Below are positions 1 to 8,589 of a stretch of 64,000 nt of DNA, piece after piece. Numbering within the stretch: the first letter of the stretch is position 1; each line of letters opens with the position of its first letter. Made by a program: the position numbers and the translations under genes. The notes under the pieces were generated by a model, which was given only the letters and a program-made list of their open reading frames with translations, was not told the DNA's origin and did no database searches. The stretch is from Deltaproteobacteria bacterium (GTDB taxonomy: Bacteria; UBA10199; DSSB01; JACPFA01): the NCBI GenBank assembly GCA_016183235.1, contig JACPFA010000027.1, positions 1 through 64,000 of the forward strand, written 5' to 3'.

Positions 1-59
1 TCGTCCATGACTGCCTCAATCACCTCAATTTTATTTTTATCTCTCATTGTTAGTAGCAT
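1..59 (-). CDS. 5' end of a transposase-like gene, cut by the window edge
   Basis: On the minus strand an ATG at 59 follows a strong purine-rich ribosome binding site (AGGAGAAGG) and opens a frame reading MLLTMRDKNKIEVIEAVMDE before the window ends. Short N-termini of this kind, leading into a helix-turn-helix, are seen in ISNCY-type transposases; that family name is recalled, not proved by 19 codons. The repeats just upstream at 86-130 support an insertion-sequence end. The second ATG at 47 is an alternative start. Confidence 0.4.
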   Translation of the reverse strand, partial: MLLTMRDKNKIEVIEAVMD

Positions 60-85
60 CCTTCTCCTCCTTTCGGAGGATAGCT

Positions 86-130
86 ACTGACATTTTCACT
101 CGGCAGTTAGTACTGACACTTTCACTCGGC
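86..130. repeat. Two direct repeats at a probable insertion-sequence end
   Basis: A 19 bp motif, actgacattttcactcggc at 86-104, recurs with one change at 112-130, a 26 bp period. It lies directly upstream of the partial transposase-like frame reading out of the window. Short reiterated motifs near a transposase start fit IS terminal binding sites, so the element's boundary is probably near position 131. Only one end is visible. Confidence 0.5.
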
Positions 131-353
131 TACCACAAAACATAAAAATAGGCCTTGACGTGTGGGGTTATTTAACAGATAATGAGGGGGATTTTATAAT
201 AAAGCGTCAAACTCACCGCAATACTAAAGCTTGATTTAATCCCGAAAGTTTAAAGCTTTTGAATTAACACCCTTGAAAATAAACTCAAATGAGTGTCAAC
301 CGATTTTAATCATGATCTCTAATTCCATAAAAAAGAAGAGGTAAATACTATCT
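131..353. other. Leader region between IS end and rho
   Basis: Apart from the promoter at 155-183, this 220 bp stretch is AT-rich and has no gene. A purine-rich AAGAGG at 334-339 lies 14 bp before the rho ATG, rather far for a Shine-Dalgarno site. No riboswitch fold was recognised. Confidence 0.4.
155..183 (+). promoter_or_regulatory. Probable sigma-70 promoter of rho
   Basis: A -35 TTGACG at 155-160 and a -10 GATAAT at 178-183 are separated by exactly 17 bp. Transcription from here would give a leader of about 165 nt before rho. A long leader is common for rho genes, which often control themselves by Rho-dependent attenuation; no attenuator is demonstrated here. Confidence 0.5.
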
Positions 354-1847
354 ATGTCAGATGAAAACTATCGTGACTCGGGCGACAATCGCCCCTATGG
401 CGCTGCTCATGGCCGACGCCGCAATAATCGCAACAACAATAACCGCCGTAGCAGAAGTTATGGTGGTGGTGGTCGAGACCGCAATCAAGAAAGTAACTAT
501 GCAGGGCCTAGTGAAACGATGCAAGGTGATTACCTAGACGAAGAAGTTGAAACCGTTACCGAACCAAAAGATTGTACCTCGCCCTTTGGCGCGACCATGA
601 ATCTCACCGACCTTAAACATAATCCCATCAAAGAACTGGTAAAGGTTGCTATCGATTCTTTTAGTATCGAGGCCGCTGCAGGTATGAAGCGCCAAGACTT
701 GATCTTTGCGCTTTTGCAGGCCCATACTGAACATAATGGCACCATCTTTGGGCAAGGAGTTTTAGAAACATTACCCGATGGTTTTGGTTTTTTGCGAGCA
801 GAAGATTATAACTATCTGCCAGGCCCCGATGATATTTATGTTAGCCCCTCCCAAATTCGCCGATTTAATTTGCGCAAAGGCGATACGGTTTCGGGTCACA
901 TTCGTCCGCCTAAAGAAGGCGAGCGTTATTTCGCCCTTTTAAAAGTGGAGTCGATTAATTTTGAAGCTCCCGAAAAAAGCCGCGACAAAGTTTTATTTGA
1001 TAATCTCACCCCGCTTTATCCAAACTATCGCATTAAGATGGAGCATGATCCTAAAAATATGACCTCCAGGATCATCGACTTACTTGTTCCCATTGGTAAG
1101 GGGCAACGGGCTTTGATTGTTGCTCCACCCAAATCCGGCAAGACTGTCATGTTACAACATATTGCCAATGCTATTACGGCCAATCATCCTGACATTTATT
1201 TGATTGTATTGCTCATCGACGAACGCCCCGAAGAAGTGACCGACATGGCACGTTCGGTAAAGGGTGAAGTGGTCAGCTCAACTTTCGATGAACCGGCCAC
1301 CCGCCATGTGCAGGTTGCTGAGATGGTCATTGAAAAGGCCAAGCGTTTGGTAGAGCACAAAAAAGACGTGGTGATTTTACTCGATAGTATTACGCGGCTC
1401 GCCCGAGCTTATAACTCGGTGGTTCCTCCCTCGGGCAAGATTTTATCAGGTGGGGTGGATAGTAATGCTTTGCATAAACCCAAACGATTTTTTGGTGCAG
1501 CTCGTAATATTGAAGAGGGTGGGAGTCTCACGATTGTGGCCACTGCCTTGATCGACACCGGCAGTCGTATGGATGAAGTTATTTTTGAAGAATTCAAAGG
1601 CACCGGCAATTCGGAAATTACCTTGGATCGCAAACTCATGGAAAAACGTATCTTCCCTTGTATGGACATTAACAAGTCTAGCACGCGTCGCGAAGAACTT
1701 TTGCTTGATGAAATGCAATTGCAACGATCGTGGGTATTAAGAAAGTTGCTCTCGCCATTGAACGCCGTAGACAGCATGGAATTCTTGCTCGACAAACTTG
1801 GCAAAACCAAGACAAACATAGAATTCTACGACACCATGAATCAATAA
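354..1847 (+). CDS. rho: Transcription termination factor Rho
   Basis: Hexameric RNA-dependent ATPase/helicase that releases RNA polymerase at Rho-dependent terminators in the cytoplasm. Residues 1-80 form a low-complexity Arg/Asn/Gly-rich extension ([12 protein letters not shown]) absent from E. coli Rho and probably disordered and RNA-binding. Rho_N follows at about 83-125, the cold-shock RNA-binding domain at 130-205 (GFGFLR) and the ATPase core with Walker A APPKSGKT near 258-265. Conserved [13 protein letters not shown] and the Q/R-loop region are intact. At 497 aa it is longer than the usual ~420 because of the extension. Single gene with its own predicted promoter; an imperfect palindrome follows it. 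Confident call. Confidence 0.97.
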   Translation: MSDENYRDSGDNRPYGAAHGRRRNNRNNNNRRSRSYGGGGRDRNQESNYAGPSETMQGDYLDEEVETVTEPKDCTSPFGATMNLTDLKHNPIKELVKVAIDSFSIEAAAGMKRQDLIFALLQAHTEHNGTIFGQGVLETLPDGFGFLRAEDYNYLPGPDDIYVSPSQIRRFNLRKGDTVSGHIRPPKEGERYFALLKVESINFEAPEKSRDKVLFDNLTPLYPNYRIKMEHDPKNMTSRIIDLLVPIGKGQRALIVAPPKSGKTVMLQHIANAITANHPDIYLIVLLIDERPEEVTDMARSVKGEVVSSTFDEPATRHVQVAEMVIEKAKRLVEHKKDVVILLDSITRLARAYNSVVPPSGKILSGGVDSNALHKPKRFFGAARNIEEGGSLTIVATALIDTGSRMDEVIFEEFKGTGNSEITLDRKLMEKRIFPCMDINKSSTRREELLLDEMQLQRSWVLRKLLSPLNAVDSMEFLLDKLGKTKTNIEFYDTMNQ

Positions 1848-1871
1848 CCGCCTTCCATAAATTTCCTGGCT

Positions 1872-2043
1872 CTGCGTTGAAAATTAAATTCGCTCGCTGA
1901 GCCTGTCTTAAGCCTATGCGAAGGAACGTACAGCTAGCTTGGATCAAGAGCTTATACGCTTAAATAGTTTGCCTTCAGCCACCGGCTGAAGTTTGCCTAT
2001 TACGCGAGTACGACTCGCTCGGAATTTAATTTTCGCCTTGATC
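1872..2043. repeat. Imperfect long palindrome downstream of rho
   Basis: Arms around 1878-1899 (gaaaattaaattc) and 2017-2036 (gaatttaattttc) are inverted copies, with a smaller stem ttcagcc/ggctgaa at the centre. It contains 'tgcgaaggaacgtac' (1917-1931), a motif that recurs in the palindrome at 55812-55952, so it looks like a decayed member of the same nested-palindrome group. It lies where a rho terminator would be expected. Confidence 0.45.
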
Positions 2044-2071
2044 CAGAAAATTTCTGAAAGGCTATAACCAA

Positions 2072-2821
2072 ATGGACTATAATAAATTGAAAGGAAGATT
2101 AGGGGAAAGTGATCTCCCAGCTTCAATCAAAGAGCATTTAATCTTGGGTATCAATAAGAATAAGACCAGCAGATGGCATGAAAAATTGGCAGAAGATAAT
2201 TTTAAAAAATTTCCGCAAATTATTAAGGAGACTAACGAACGTATTAATATGGCTTGTGACAGCACAAAGTTGGATGCTGAAACCCTCATTAAATGGACCG
2301 ATTTTGATCCTAAGGATCTGGATTTAAACAGATTGGATTCCGCTCTTGGTGAAATCAGGGCAATTAATTTTTTCTATGAAAAAGGTTTTTCTGTTTCGAT
2401 TCAAAAGAGGAAAAAATCATCAAAGAGTTCCGATTTAATTTTAACTAAAGATGGGCAGAAAATTGCCTATATTGAAGTTACTACTTGGATGTCGGATCGG
2501 ATGTCGGAAAAGGATAATAATCTTTCTCAACCCATCAATGACCGTCCGATTTACGATTATCTTTCGGAGAAATGGAAAGATAAGAAAGATCAGGTTACTT
2601 CGGCCCAAAATCTCAAATATTATGGTATCGTCTTTGTTATCAATAAAATTAGCGAGACGGCATGGCGGACCAGGGATGATTTTTATGGCTTTGCCAAAAA
2701 ATTATGGGAGAAAATCGGTGATGAAAAACTAGTGATTGGAATAGTAACAGGATGGGTTAATGCTTTTACTGGCGAATCTGATGATGTTCTTTATCCCGAT
2801 CTTGAGAAAAATTTATCATGA
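2072..2821 (+). CDS. Unknown protein with a PD-(D/E)xK-like nuclease core
   Basis: A 249 aa soluble protein, not recognised as a named family. Residues 90-145 read like a restriction-endonuclease fold: a helix with a conserved Glu (ALGEIRAINFFYEKGF), an Asp in SSDLILTKDG, then a strand ending YIEVTTW. The last motif has E-V-T where active enzymes have E-x-K, so it is either degenerate or a variant. AT-rich composition unlike rho suggests transfer. It sits 54 bp upstream of dinD, same strand, in an accessory patch with a toxin-antitoxin pair. A role in DNA restriction or repair is inference only. Confidence 0.55.
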   Translation: MDYNKLKGRLGESDLPASIKEHLILGINKNKTSRWHEKLAEDNFKKFPQIIKETNERINMACDSTKLDAETLIKWTDFDPKDLDLNRLDSALGEIRAINFFYEKGFSVSIQKRKKSSKSSDLILTKDGQKIAYIEVTTWMSDRMSEKDNNLSQPINDRPIYDYLSEKWKDKKDQVTSAQNLKYYGIVFVINKISETAWRTRDDFYGFAKKLWEKIGDEKLVIGIVTGWVNAFTGESDDVLYPDLEKNLS

Positions 2822-2875
2822 CCATTTCGTGGGTAAGCACGAGATGGTTTTATATAAATAACAAGGAGTTATCCC

Positions 2876-3730
2876 ATGGGAGACAAAAAAGTTGATTTAA
2901 TAGTCGGTTCCAAAAATGTCTTTGAAACAAGCAAAAAAATAGATCCAAATGGGCAAGAATATTGGTCAGCTCGCGATTTAGGAAAGATACTTGAATATTT
3001 TGAGTATAGAAATTTTCAAACAGTTATTGATAAGGCAAAGTTAGCCTGCATAAACAGCGGACATGTTTCTGAACAACATTTTATTAATACAGAAGAAGAC
3101 GTGGCGATTGGTTCAGGAGCAAGCAGGCCTCTGCCAACAGTTTTACTGTCGCGGTACGCTTGTTACTTGATCGTCCAAAATGCTGATCCCTCTAAAGAAA
3201 TAGTTGCAAACGGTCAGACCTATTTTGCCATTCAAACCAGAAAACAGGAATTGTCAGAACAGGAAAAGGAAAACGAAAAACGCCTTTTTCTCAGGGAAGA
3301 AATTTCTAAGCACAATGTCAATCTTGCTGCGGTGGCTAAAAAAGTCGGGGTAAAAGAACCGCTCGACTACGCTATTTTTCAAGATTACGGTTACAAAGGG
3401 CTTTACGGAGGACTTGGTGCCAAAGATATTCATGCCAAAAAGAACCTAAAGAAGAGCCAAAAAATTTTAGATCATATGGGTAGCACGGAACTGGCTGCTA
3501 ATTTATTTCGCGCGACGCAAACAGAAGAAAAACTTAAACGTGAGCCTCATCAAAACAAGCGTCAGGCAAACCAAACACATTATAATGTTGGACAAAAAGT
3601 GAGACAAACCATTAAGGAACTTGGAAGTACAATGCCGGAAGATTTGCCACCACATGATAGTATTCAAAGGGTCCAAAGGCAGAAGTTAAAAATACAAAAA
3701 AGGAAAGAATTGAGAGGTGAAAAAGATTAA
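2876..3730 (+). CDS. dinD: DNA damage-inducible protein D-like
   Basis: 284 aa, close to the ~275 aa of E. coli DinD. The N-terminal part carries the family signature (YWSARDLGKILEY, then HFINTEE, then LSRYACYLIVQNADPSKEIVANGQTYFAIQTRKQE), followed by a charged helical C-terminal half. DinD in E. coli is an SOS-regulated protein reported to act on RecA filaments; the family is often carried on mobile DNA. A good Shine-Dalgarno (AAGGAG, 2863-2868) sets the start. I see no clear LexA box in the 55 bp upstream, so SOS control is not shown. Probably co-transcribed with the nuclease-like gene before it. Confidence 0.85.
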   Translation: MGDKKVDLIVGSKNVFETSKKIDPNGQEYWSARDLGKILEYFEYRNFQTVIDKAKLACINSGHVSEQHFINTEEDVAIGSGASRPLPTVLLSRYACYLIVQNADPSKEIVANGQTYFAIQTRKQELSEQEKENEKRLFLREEISKHNVNLAAVAKKVGVKEPLDYAIFQDYGYKGLYGGLGAKDIHAKKNLKKSQKILDHMGSTELAANLFRATQTEEKLKREPHQNKRQANQTHYNVGQKVRQTIKELGSTMPEDLPPHDSIQRVQRQKLKIQKRKELRGEKD

Positions 3731-3789
3731 ATTGCCTCAAGCTTCTGGACGGCATAAGAGATACATTCGCAGGGGGCTGAAGGGTTCAT

Positions 3790-4527
3790 TTATTTCTTAA
3801 AAAATCCTATTCCTATTGGAATGTTGGAAAGGCCGGAGACTTTGACTTCGAGCTGGGCGGATTTATGATACAGCTGAGTAGAGCTGCCACCGTCGAGGTT
3901 GAGTGCGTTTCTTAACCCCACACCTTGTGCCCCTTCTTTGGTGACCAAAACCTTTGCTAATTCATTGATTTCAATCTTGCCTGCGCTGGCGATCAAATAA
4001 ACATAGCCTTGGCGATCAATGCCAATCGCGGTTTTAGGGGAATTTTCTACTTTAAGTTTGGGGACTTTGCCGTTGATCACTAAACGTGGACCGGTTTGAA
4101 GGCCAAACTGGGTAGCATTGGGTTTTTCTGCTTTGGCTAATTTTCGAATGGTGGCTTGGTTGTTGTGCACTAAAAAACCCGCCCACCAACTGATCGGTCG
4201 AATGGGGTTTTTGATTTTGCCAGCTTGAATCACCAGCCCTAAGGGCTCTAGTTCGTCACTAAAAAAATTACTATTGGCCACCACCAGGGCTTGGGTTTTT
4301 TGTGACATTTCAACAGCACTCATAGCCTTCTTTTTAAAATCGCGGGCATCAATTGCATCGATTTTAATTTTAGAAAGATCAGCTTTAAAAATATGAAGTT
4401 TAACCCCACCCGATAATTCTAATTTTCGATAGTAAAGCCCAGGGACGATGGTTTGGTAAGAAACTTTTCCACTTACAAGACTCGATGGCAGGAATAAGAG
4501 GATGAACAAAAGCCATTTTAATTTCAT
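3790..4527 (-). CDS. Exported phosphodiester glycosidase (NAGPA) family protein
   Basis: 245 aa with an N-terminal signal peptide (MKLKWLLFILLFLPSSLVSG). The body shows NAGPA-domain landmarks: VVANSNFFS near residue 80, a central TAIGIDRQGYVYLI and the family-typical ALNLDGGSSTQLYH near the C-terminus. Members hydrolyse sugar-phosphodiester bonds in exopolysaccharide or cell-surface glycans; the substrate here is unknown. It would act in the periplasm or at the surface. The stop of the upstream MazF-like gene is 2 bp before its start, so it may be read through from the toxin-antitoxin pair, but a functional link is unlikely. Confidence 0.8.
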   Translation of the reverse strand: MKLKWLLFILLFLPSSLVSGKVSYQTIVPGLYYRKLELSGGVKLHIFKADLSKIKIDAIDARDFKKKAMSAVEMSQKTQALVVANSNFFSDELEPLGLVIQAGKIKNPIRPISWWAGFLVHNNQATIRKLAKAEKPNATQFGLQTGPRLVINGKVPKLKVENSPKTAIGIDRQGYVYLIASAGKIEINELAKVLVTKEGAQGVGLRNALNLDGGSSTQLYHKSAQLEVKVSGLSNIPIGIGFFKK

Positions 4528-4529
4528 AG

Positions 4530-4877
4530 CTATTTTAAATCCAAATGAATTTGAATGGCCTTTTCGAGTAGAGTAAGGGTTTCAGTGCTTAAATTGCCAA
4601 TACGAGAACCTAGTCTGAGTTTTGAAACAGTTCGAATTTGTTCGGCCAAGGCCTTTGATTCTTTTTGCAAACCGGATTCTTGAGCGGCAACATAAACCTG
4701 AAAAGGCTCTATTTCTTGTATTTTCTGAGAGGTGAGCGGAATAACGGTAACTTGATGATAGCGTCTATTTGCTGCATTATTGGAGATGATAATAGCAGGG
4801 CGCTTCTTTCTGATTTCAGTACCGACGGTGGGGTCAAGGTTAACCCAAAAGAGATCACCTCGTCTTGGGGTTACCAT
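4530..4877 (-). CDS. MazF/PemK-family endoribonuclease toxin
   Basis: 115 aa, the usual toxin size. MVTPRRGDLFWVNLDPTVGTEIRKKRPAIIIS matches the MazF N-terminus (RGDxxxVxL...GxExxKxRPxxI), followed by VIPLTSQ and a C-terminal EQIRTVSKLRL strand. MazF toxins cut mRNA at short sequences. It overlaps the antitoxin gene by 7 bp, the normal antitoxin-first order. Confident for family; cleavage specificity cannot be read. Confidence 0.9.
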   Translation of the reverse strand: MVTPRRGDLFWVNLDPTVGTEIRKKRPAIIISNNAANRRYHQVTVIPLTSQKIQEIEPFQVYVAAQESGLQKESKALAEQIRTVSKLRLGSRIGNLSTETLTLLEKAIQIHLDLK

Positions 4878-5095
4878 TCAGGCCAATCCTCAATCTCAGT
4901 GATTTCAAAGTCTGACCTTTTCCTATTTGAGGCACGTTGGTAGGCCATTTCCAGTTCTTTCATTCGTCTCTTTCTTTCTTTCCGTTCAAGGTGCTCACGA
5001 ATGCATTGATTGACAAAGGCAGAAAGCTTTCTGCTTTGGATCAATGGCCGAATCTTTTCACCAAATTCTTCATTTAGTACGACAGTAGTGCGCAT
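4871..5095 (-). CDS. Ribbon-helix-helix antitoxin of the MazF-like toxin
   Basis: 74 aa. The N-terminus (MRTTVVLNEEFGEKIRPLIQ...LSAFVNQCIREHLE) fits a ribbon-helix-helix DNA-binding fold, and the acidic tail ending ITEIEDWPEW is the type that wraps around MazF. It precedes and overlaps the toxin gene. The protein probably represses its own operon with the toxin as corepressor; an inverted repeat lies just upstream at 5103-5141. Confidence 0.85.
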   Translation of the reverse strand: MRTTVVLNEEFGEKIRPLIQSRKLSAFVNQCIREHLERKERKRRMKELEMAYQRASNRKRSDFEITEIEDWPEW

Positions 5096-5102
5096 AATCG
5101 AT

Positions 5103-5141
5103 TCATACTATAAATCATCATTTACAAGCTTTCAAGTATGA
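5103..5141 (-). promoter_or_regulatory. Possible operator of the toxin-antitoxin operon
   Basis: Inverted copies of tcatact (5103-5109) and agtatga (5135-5141) lie 8-46 bp upstream of the antitoxin start in very AT-rich DNA. Position and symmetry suit autoregulation by the ribbon-helix-helix antitoxin. No binding evidence is available and the 25 bp spacing is wide. Confidence 0.3.
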
Positions 5142-5263
5142 TTTTAAATATGTGTTGCAAAACAAATTAGTAACCACTACCGTGGTTTCAGAGAAGCAAC
5201 CTAGCAAAGCATCATGGTTTGGATTTTAAACAACGATTCTATAAAAGTAACGAGAAAGAGTTT

Positions 5264-5470
5264 ATGTTCAAGCCGCACCATCTCTATATTAATGGAAAAA
5301 TTAACGATCGTCGGGGTTTAGACCTGGCAACGAATCCGTTCAATGGGCGTGTGGTAGGGGAAGTATTATTGGTATTAGACCCTGCCTTTGGCAAAGAAAG
5401 CATTTTGCTACAAGATGAAGAAATTACCGAAGAAATAGCTGAAGAAATAACCCCAATTCCTACACATTAA
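5264..5470 (+). pseudogene. Possible aldehyde dehydrogenase N-terminal remnant
   Basis: A 68-codon frame begins MFKPHHLYINGKIND and continues LATNPFNGRVVGEV, closely resembling the first 35 residues of aldehyde dehydrogenases (INGxW...xNPxxGxVxGEV). After GEV the frame degenerates into acidic low-complexity sequence and stops. A real enzyme is ~480 aa, so this is a scrap or an accidental match. It lies between a toxin-antitoxin pair and a repeat. Confidence 0.35.
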
Positions 5471-5563
5471 TTACTGGCTTTTATTTAAGATGAGCCTCTA
5501 TGTTGGCAAAGCCATCGCGGAAGCGCCGGGGCCCCCAATGCGGGCTAGCCGGTATGGACTTTC

Positions 5564-5646
5564 TGTCATTGCGAGCCCAACGGGCGTGGCAATCTCACCG
5601 GTTAGACAGAAGGGATTGCTTCACCCTGCTGGGTTCGCAATGACAG
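5564..5646. repeat. Palindromic repeat, 'tgtcattgcgagc' family
   Basis: Begins tgtcattgcgagcccaacgg and ends ctgggttcgcaatgacag, so the two ends pair as a hairpin around a variable middle. The same family recurs more than a dozen times in this window between genes. It is the main content of the gap between 5470 and the adaptor gene stop at 5733. Confidence 0.85.
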
Positions 5647-5732
5647 AGGGGCCCGCTGCGGACCCTGTCCTGAGGCGCATGCGTTGGAGCGATGGCTTCA
5701 CAAAAGCAGAGCCTCAGCTCAGAGTTAAGTTA

Positions 5733-6977
5733 TTATTCAATTTTGATGTATTCTTCGGGTTCATCAAAAGTCTGATGCCCTTGGGTGATGACTTGGTCTT
5801 TGACCGATAGGCCTTGGATAATCGCGGCTTGGCCGTTTTGCACCAGCCCAACCTCTATTTCTTTCTTTTCTGCTAAGTTTCCTTTAGCCACGTATACGAA
5901 GGTCTTGCCGTCGTTGGCATGGGTGATGGCTCCGGGTGGAATCAATAAAACCTTTCGTGTTTTAGTGGAAAGTGCCAGGCGGGCTGTTCCCTCGAGATTG
6001 ACTTTCAATTTGTCATTGGGATTGGGGACGCGGACCCTTATTTCCAAACCTTTTTTATCGATGTTAAATTCTGCACTGATGTAGGCGACTTCGCCATTTA
6101 ACAATTGCCCAGGGTCGTTTTTGTCGATCACCTTAACAGGCGTGTTTTGATTCAATTGTTGAATCAACTTTTGCGGTACAAAGACCGAAAGCAAAATGGG
6201 GTCTACATCGACAATTTCAAATAACACGGTATCGGCCTGCACTAAACTTCCTTCGCTGACATATTTTTTGGTGATCAATCCACCTACTGTAGCCACAATC
6301 GTGCCTTCGGTGAGCATCCTTTCGTTCAAGGCAATTTCGGCTCGCAATCGATCTATTTTGGCTTGTTGCAAACCAGACTTGCTTTCGGGCTCTTCTCTAG
6401 GTTGCTGCTGTTTGGCAGGCTGTTTCGACAAGGCAAATAAATTAGGTTCTTCATTGCGTTCTTCGGAGCCTTCTTCATTGGCGGGTTGTTCGCCTTCTTC
6501 GGAAGGGTTTTGATTATCAGGAGGTTCTTCTTCATTACCGACCGTGTCTAAATCGAAGGGAGCGCGATTATCGCCCAGCCGATTGCCGCCATTTTCTTCA
6601 CCGGTTCGGATACCTTCTAACTTTAATTCTTCTTCTCGCAGTTCGGCCCGTTGTTTGTCGAGAATGAGCGAGAGATGGTCATTTTGAATTCGGCATAAGG
6701 CATCACCAGGGTTTACACGTTGACCTTCAGCGGCGGCTATTTGAGTGGCCTTGCCAGAATAGGGAGTTTTTACCGATAATCGATCATTGGGAATGAACAC
6801 TCCCTGCAAATCCACTAAATCAGGCACTTCGCCAGCGATAGGGGAGGTGATTTTAACAGGATAAATTTTATCATTAGCGCCGGGCGTTCCTTTTTTTCTT
6901 TTACCACATGAACAGGCGGGTAATAGACTGGCTACGCAACAAAACACCACAATTGAAAAGAGAATTTTTCTCAACAT
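5733..6977 (-). CDS. RND-type efflux periplasmic adaptor lipoprotein with acidic insert
   Basis: Membrane-fusion protein that would bridge an inner-membrane RND pump and an outer-membrane channel. A lipoprotein signal ends in lipobox LLPAC (Cys about residue 22). Lipoyl-like halves flank an alpha-hairpin (DALCRIQNDHLSLILDKQRAEL... and ...GGLITKKYVSEGSLVQADTVLFEI), followed by the beta-barrel (VFVPQKLIQQLN) and a membrane-proximal domain. Between the hairpin helices, about residues 130-205, lies a highly acidic, Pro/Gln/Asn-rich insert (EENGGNRLG...PREEPESK) atypical for the family. No pump or TolC gene is adjacent, so it is an orphan adaptor. Confidence 0.85.
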   Translation of the reverse strand: MLRKILFSIVVFCCVASLLPACSCGKRKKGTPGANDKIYPVKITSPIAGEVPDLVDLQGVFIPNDRLSVKTPYSGKATQIAAAEGQRVNPGDALCRIQNDHLSLILDKQRAELREEELKLEGIRTGEENGGNRLGDNRAPFDLDTVGNEEEPPDNQNPSEEGEQPANEEGSEERNEEPNLFALSKQPAKQQQPREEPESKSGLQQAKIDRLRAEIALNERMLTEGTIVATVGGLITKKYVSEGSLVQADTVLFEIVDVDPILLSVFVPQKLIQQLNQNTPVKVIDKNDPGQLLNGEVAYISAEFNIDKKGLEIRVRVPNPNDKLKVNLEGTARLALSTKTRKVLLIPPGAITHANDGKTFVYVAKGNLAEKKEIEVGLVQNGQAAIIQGLSVKDQVITQGHQTFDEPEEYIKIE

Positions 6978-7119
6978 GAAAACCCTTCTTTACCAGTTAA
7001 AAGCCGATTATAAAAGTTGGCGGTTAAATTGCAAGGAAAACAAATTAATTACACTCATTTAGGGCTCGGCTGATTTTACCTTGACACACGAAAATTGCCG
7101 ATGTTAGCCAAGTAAAAAA

Positions 7120-8451
7120 ATGGAAAAAATTGTTTCACTTGCAAAACGCCGCGGCTTTATTTTTCAATCCAGTGAGATCTATGGAGGTATCAACGGTTTT
7201 TGGGACTATGGCCCCGTAGGGGTTGAACTCAAAAATAATATCAAAAGTTTTTGGTGGAACCGCATCGTGCGAGGGCGAGAAGATGTAGTGGGGGTCGACA
7301 CCTCGATTATTTGCCATCCGCGCACTTGGGAGGCCAGTGGCCATGTGGAGTGTTTTTCAGATCCCATGGTTGATTGCCGGGTCTGTAAGGGGCGGTTTCG
7401 CGAAGATCAACTAAACGATACCCCTTGCCCCAAACGCCTGAGTCTTTCGGTCACCCAATGTGCAAAAGAAAAAAAGGGGGAGGGAGATTTAACCGAGTCG
7501 CGAGCCTTTAACCTCATGTTTCAAACTTATGTGGGGGCCGTGCGAGATGAATCATCGATTGCTTATTTAAGGCCAGAGACCTGCCAGGCCATTTTTACCA
7601 ATTTTAAAAACATTCAAAATGTTTCCCGAAAAAAGATCCCTTTTGGGATAGCTCAAATAGGCAAAAGTTTTCGTAACGAAATTACCCCACGCAATTTCAT
7701 TTTTAGGTCGCGCGAATTTGAACAAATGGAAATGGAATATTTCATTAGCCCAGAAGAAAAAGTGGGTGAAGAATATTATCAATATTGGGTCAAAGAACGC
7801 CGCCAATGGTTTTTAGATTTGGGTATTAAGCAAGAAAATTTACGTACCCGTGAACATGACAAAAATGAATTAGCCCATTACGCCAAAGGTTGCACCGATA
7901 TCGAATATGAATTCCCCTTTGGAGTTTCAGAGTTAGAAGGTATTGCCAATCGTTCTAATTATGATCTCAACCAACATATTAAGTTTAGTGGTAAAGATTT
8001 GAGTTATTTTAACGATGAAACAAAGCAAAAATATGTGCCTGCGGTTATTGAAACTTCGGTTGGGGTTGATCGAACGTTTTTAACGGTTTTATGTGATGCC
8101 TACCATGAAGATGAAATCGATGGCGAAGCTCGGGTGGTGTTGCGTTTTGCCCCTCATATTGCCCCGGTTAAAGTGGCGGTGTTTCCGCTTTCTAGAAAAC
8201 TGGCAGAACCTACGCTTAAAATACAACAAAGTTTAAAGAAACATTTTACGACCGATTATGATGATGTGGGGAGTATTGGCAAACGCTATCGCCGTCACGA
8301 TGAAATCGGCACCCCTTATTGTGTAACTTATGATTTTCAAAGTGAAGAAGATAAAAAGGTGACGGTGCGTCATCGCGACACCACTCAACAAGACAGAATT
8401 TCGATTGACCAACTTCATCATTATTTGTTGGATCATCTTCCTAGTTTTTAG
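7120..8451 (+). CDS. glyS: Glycyl-tRNA synthetase, single-chain (alpha2) type
   Basis: Class II aminoacyl-tRNA synthetase charging tRNA-Gly. At 443 aa it is the homodimeric form, not the alpha2beta2 form of most proteobacteria. The N-terminus IVSLAKRRGFIFQSSEIYGG..GFWDYGPVG is diagnostic. Motif 2 is GKSFRNEITPRNFIFRSREF and motif 3 is GVDRTFL; the anticodon-binding domain is at ~345-443. CRVCKG/TPCPKR may be part of a zinc-binding insert. Translation starts with a weak Shine-Dalgarno; TTGACA at 7081-7086 is a possible -35 box. Monocistronic, with a repeat after it. Confidence 0.95.
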   Translation: MEKIVSLAKRRGFIFQSSEIYGGINGFWDYGPVGVELKNNIKSFWWNRIVRGREDVVGVDTSIICHPRTWEASGHVECFSDPMVDCRVCKGRFREDQLNDTPCPKRLSLSVTQCAKEKKGEGDLTESRAFNLMFQTYVGAVRDESSIAYLRPETCQAIFTNFKNIQNVSRKKIPFGIAQIGKSFRNEITPRNFIFRSREFEQMEMEYFISPEEKVGEEYYQYWVKERRQWFLDLGIKQENLRTREHDKNELAHYAKGCTDIEYEFPFGVSELEGIANRSNYDLNQHIKFSGKDLSYFNDETKQKYVPAVIETSVGVDRTFLTVLCDAYHEDEIDGEARVVLRFAPHIAPVKVAVFPLSRKLAEPTLKIQQSLKKHFTTDYDDVGSIGKRYRRHDEIGTPYCVTYDFQSEEDKKVTVRHRDTTQQDRISIDQLHHYLLDHLPSF

Positions 8452-8465
8452 GATTTGTTAAAAAA

Positions 8466-8536
8466 TGTCATTCCCGCGGAGGCGGGAATCCAGGAATGCT
8501 TAAAATTACTGGATCCCTGCTTCCGCAGGGATGACA
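8466..8536. repeat. Palindromic repeat, 'tgtcatyccc' family
   Basis: tgtcattcccgcggaggcgg at the left pairs with a ccctgcttccgcagggatgaca-type right end; the inner junctions read aatccag and ctggatc. Fully symmetric hairpin between glyS and ppdK. It may also serve as a transcript terminator or stabiliser, but there is no U-tract. Confidence 0.85.
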
Positions 8537-8589
8537 AAGGGTGTGTTTTTCAACATCCCCTTCTAGGGTTTAAGTAAAGCGAGGTAAAC

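Noticed and set aside
5490-5810. 106-codon frame on the plus strand
   Set aside because: Most of it is the translated 'tgtcattgcgagc' repeat and the antisense of the adaptor gene 3' end; no protein-like features.
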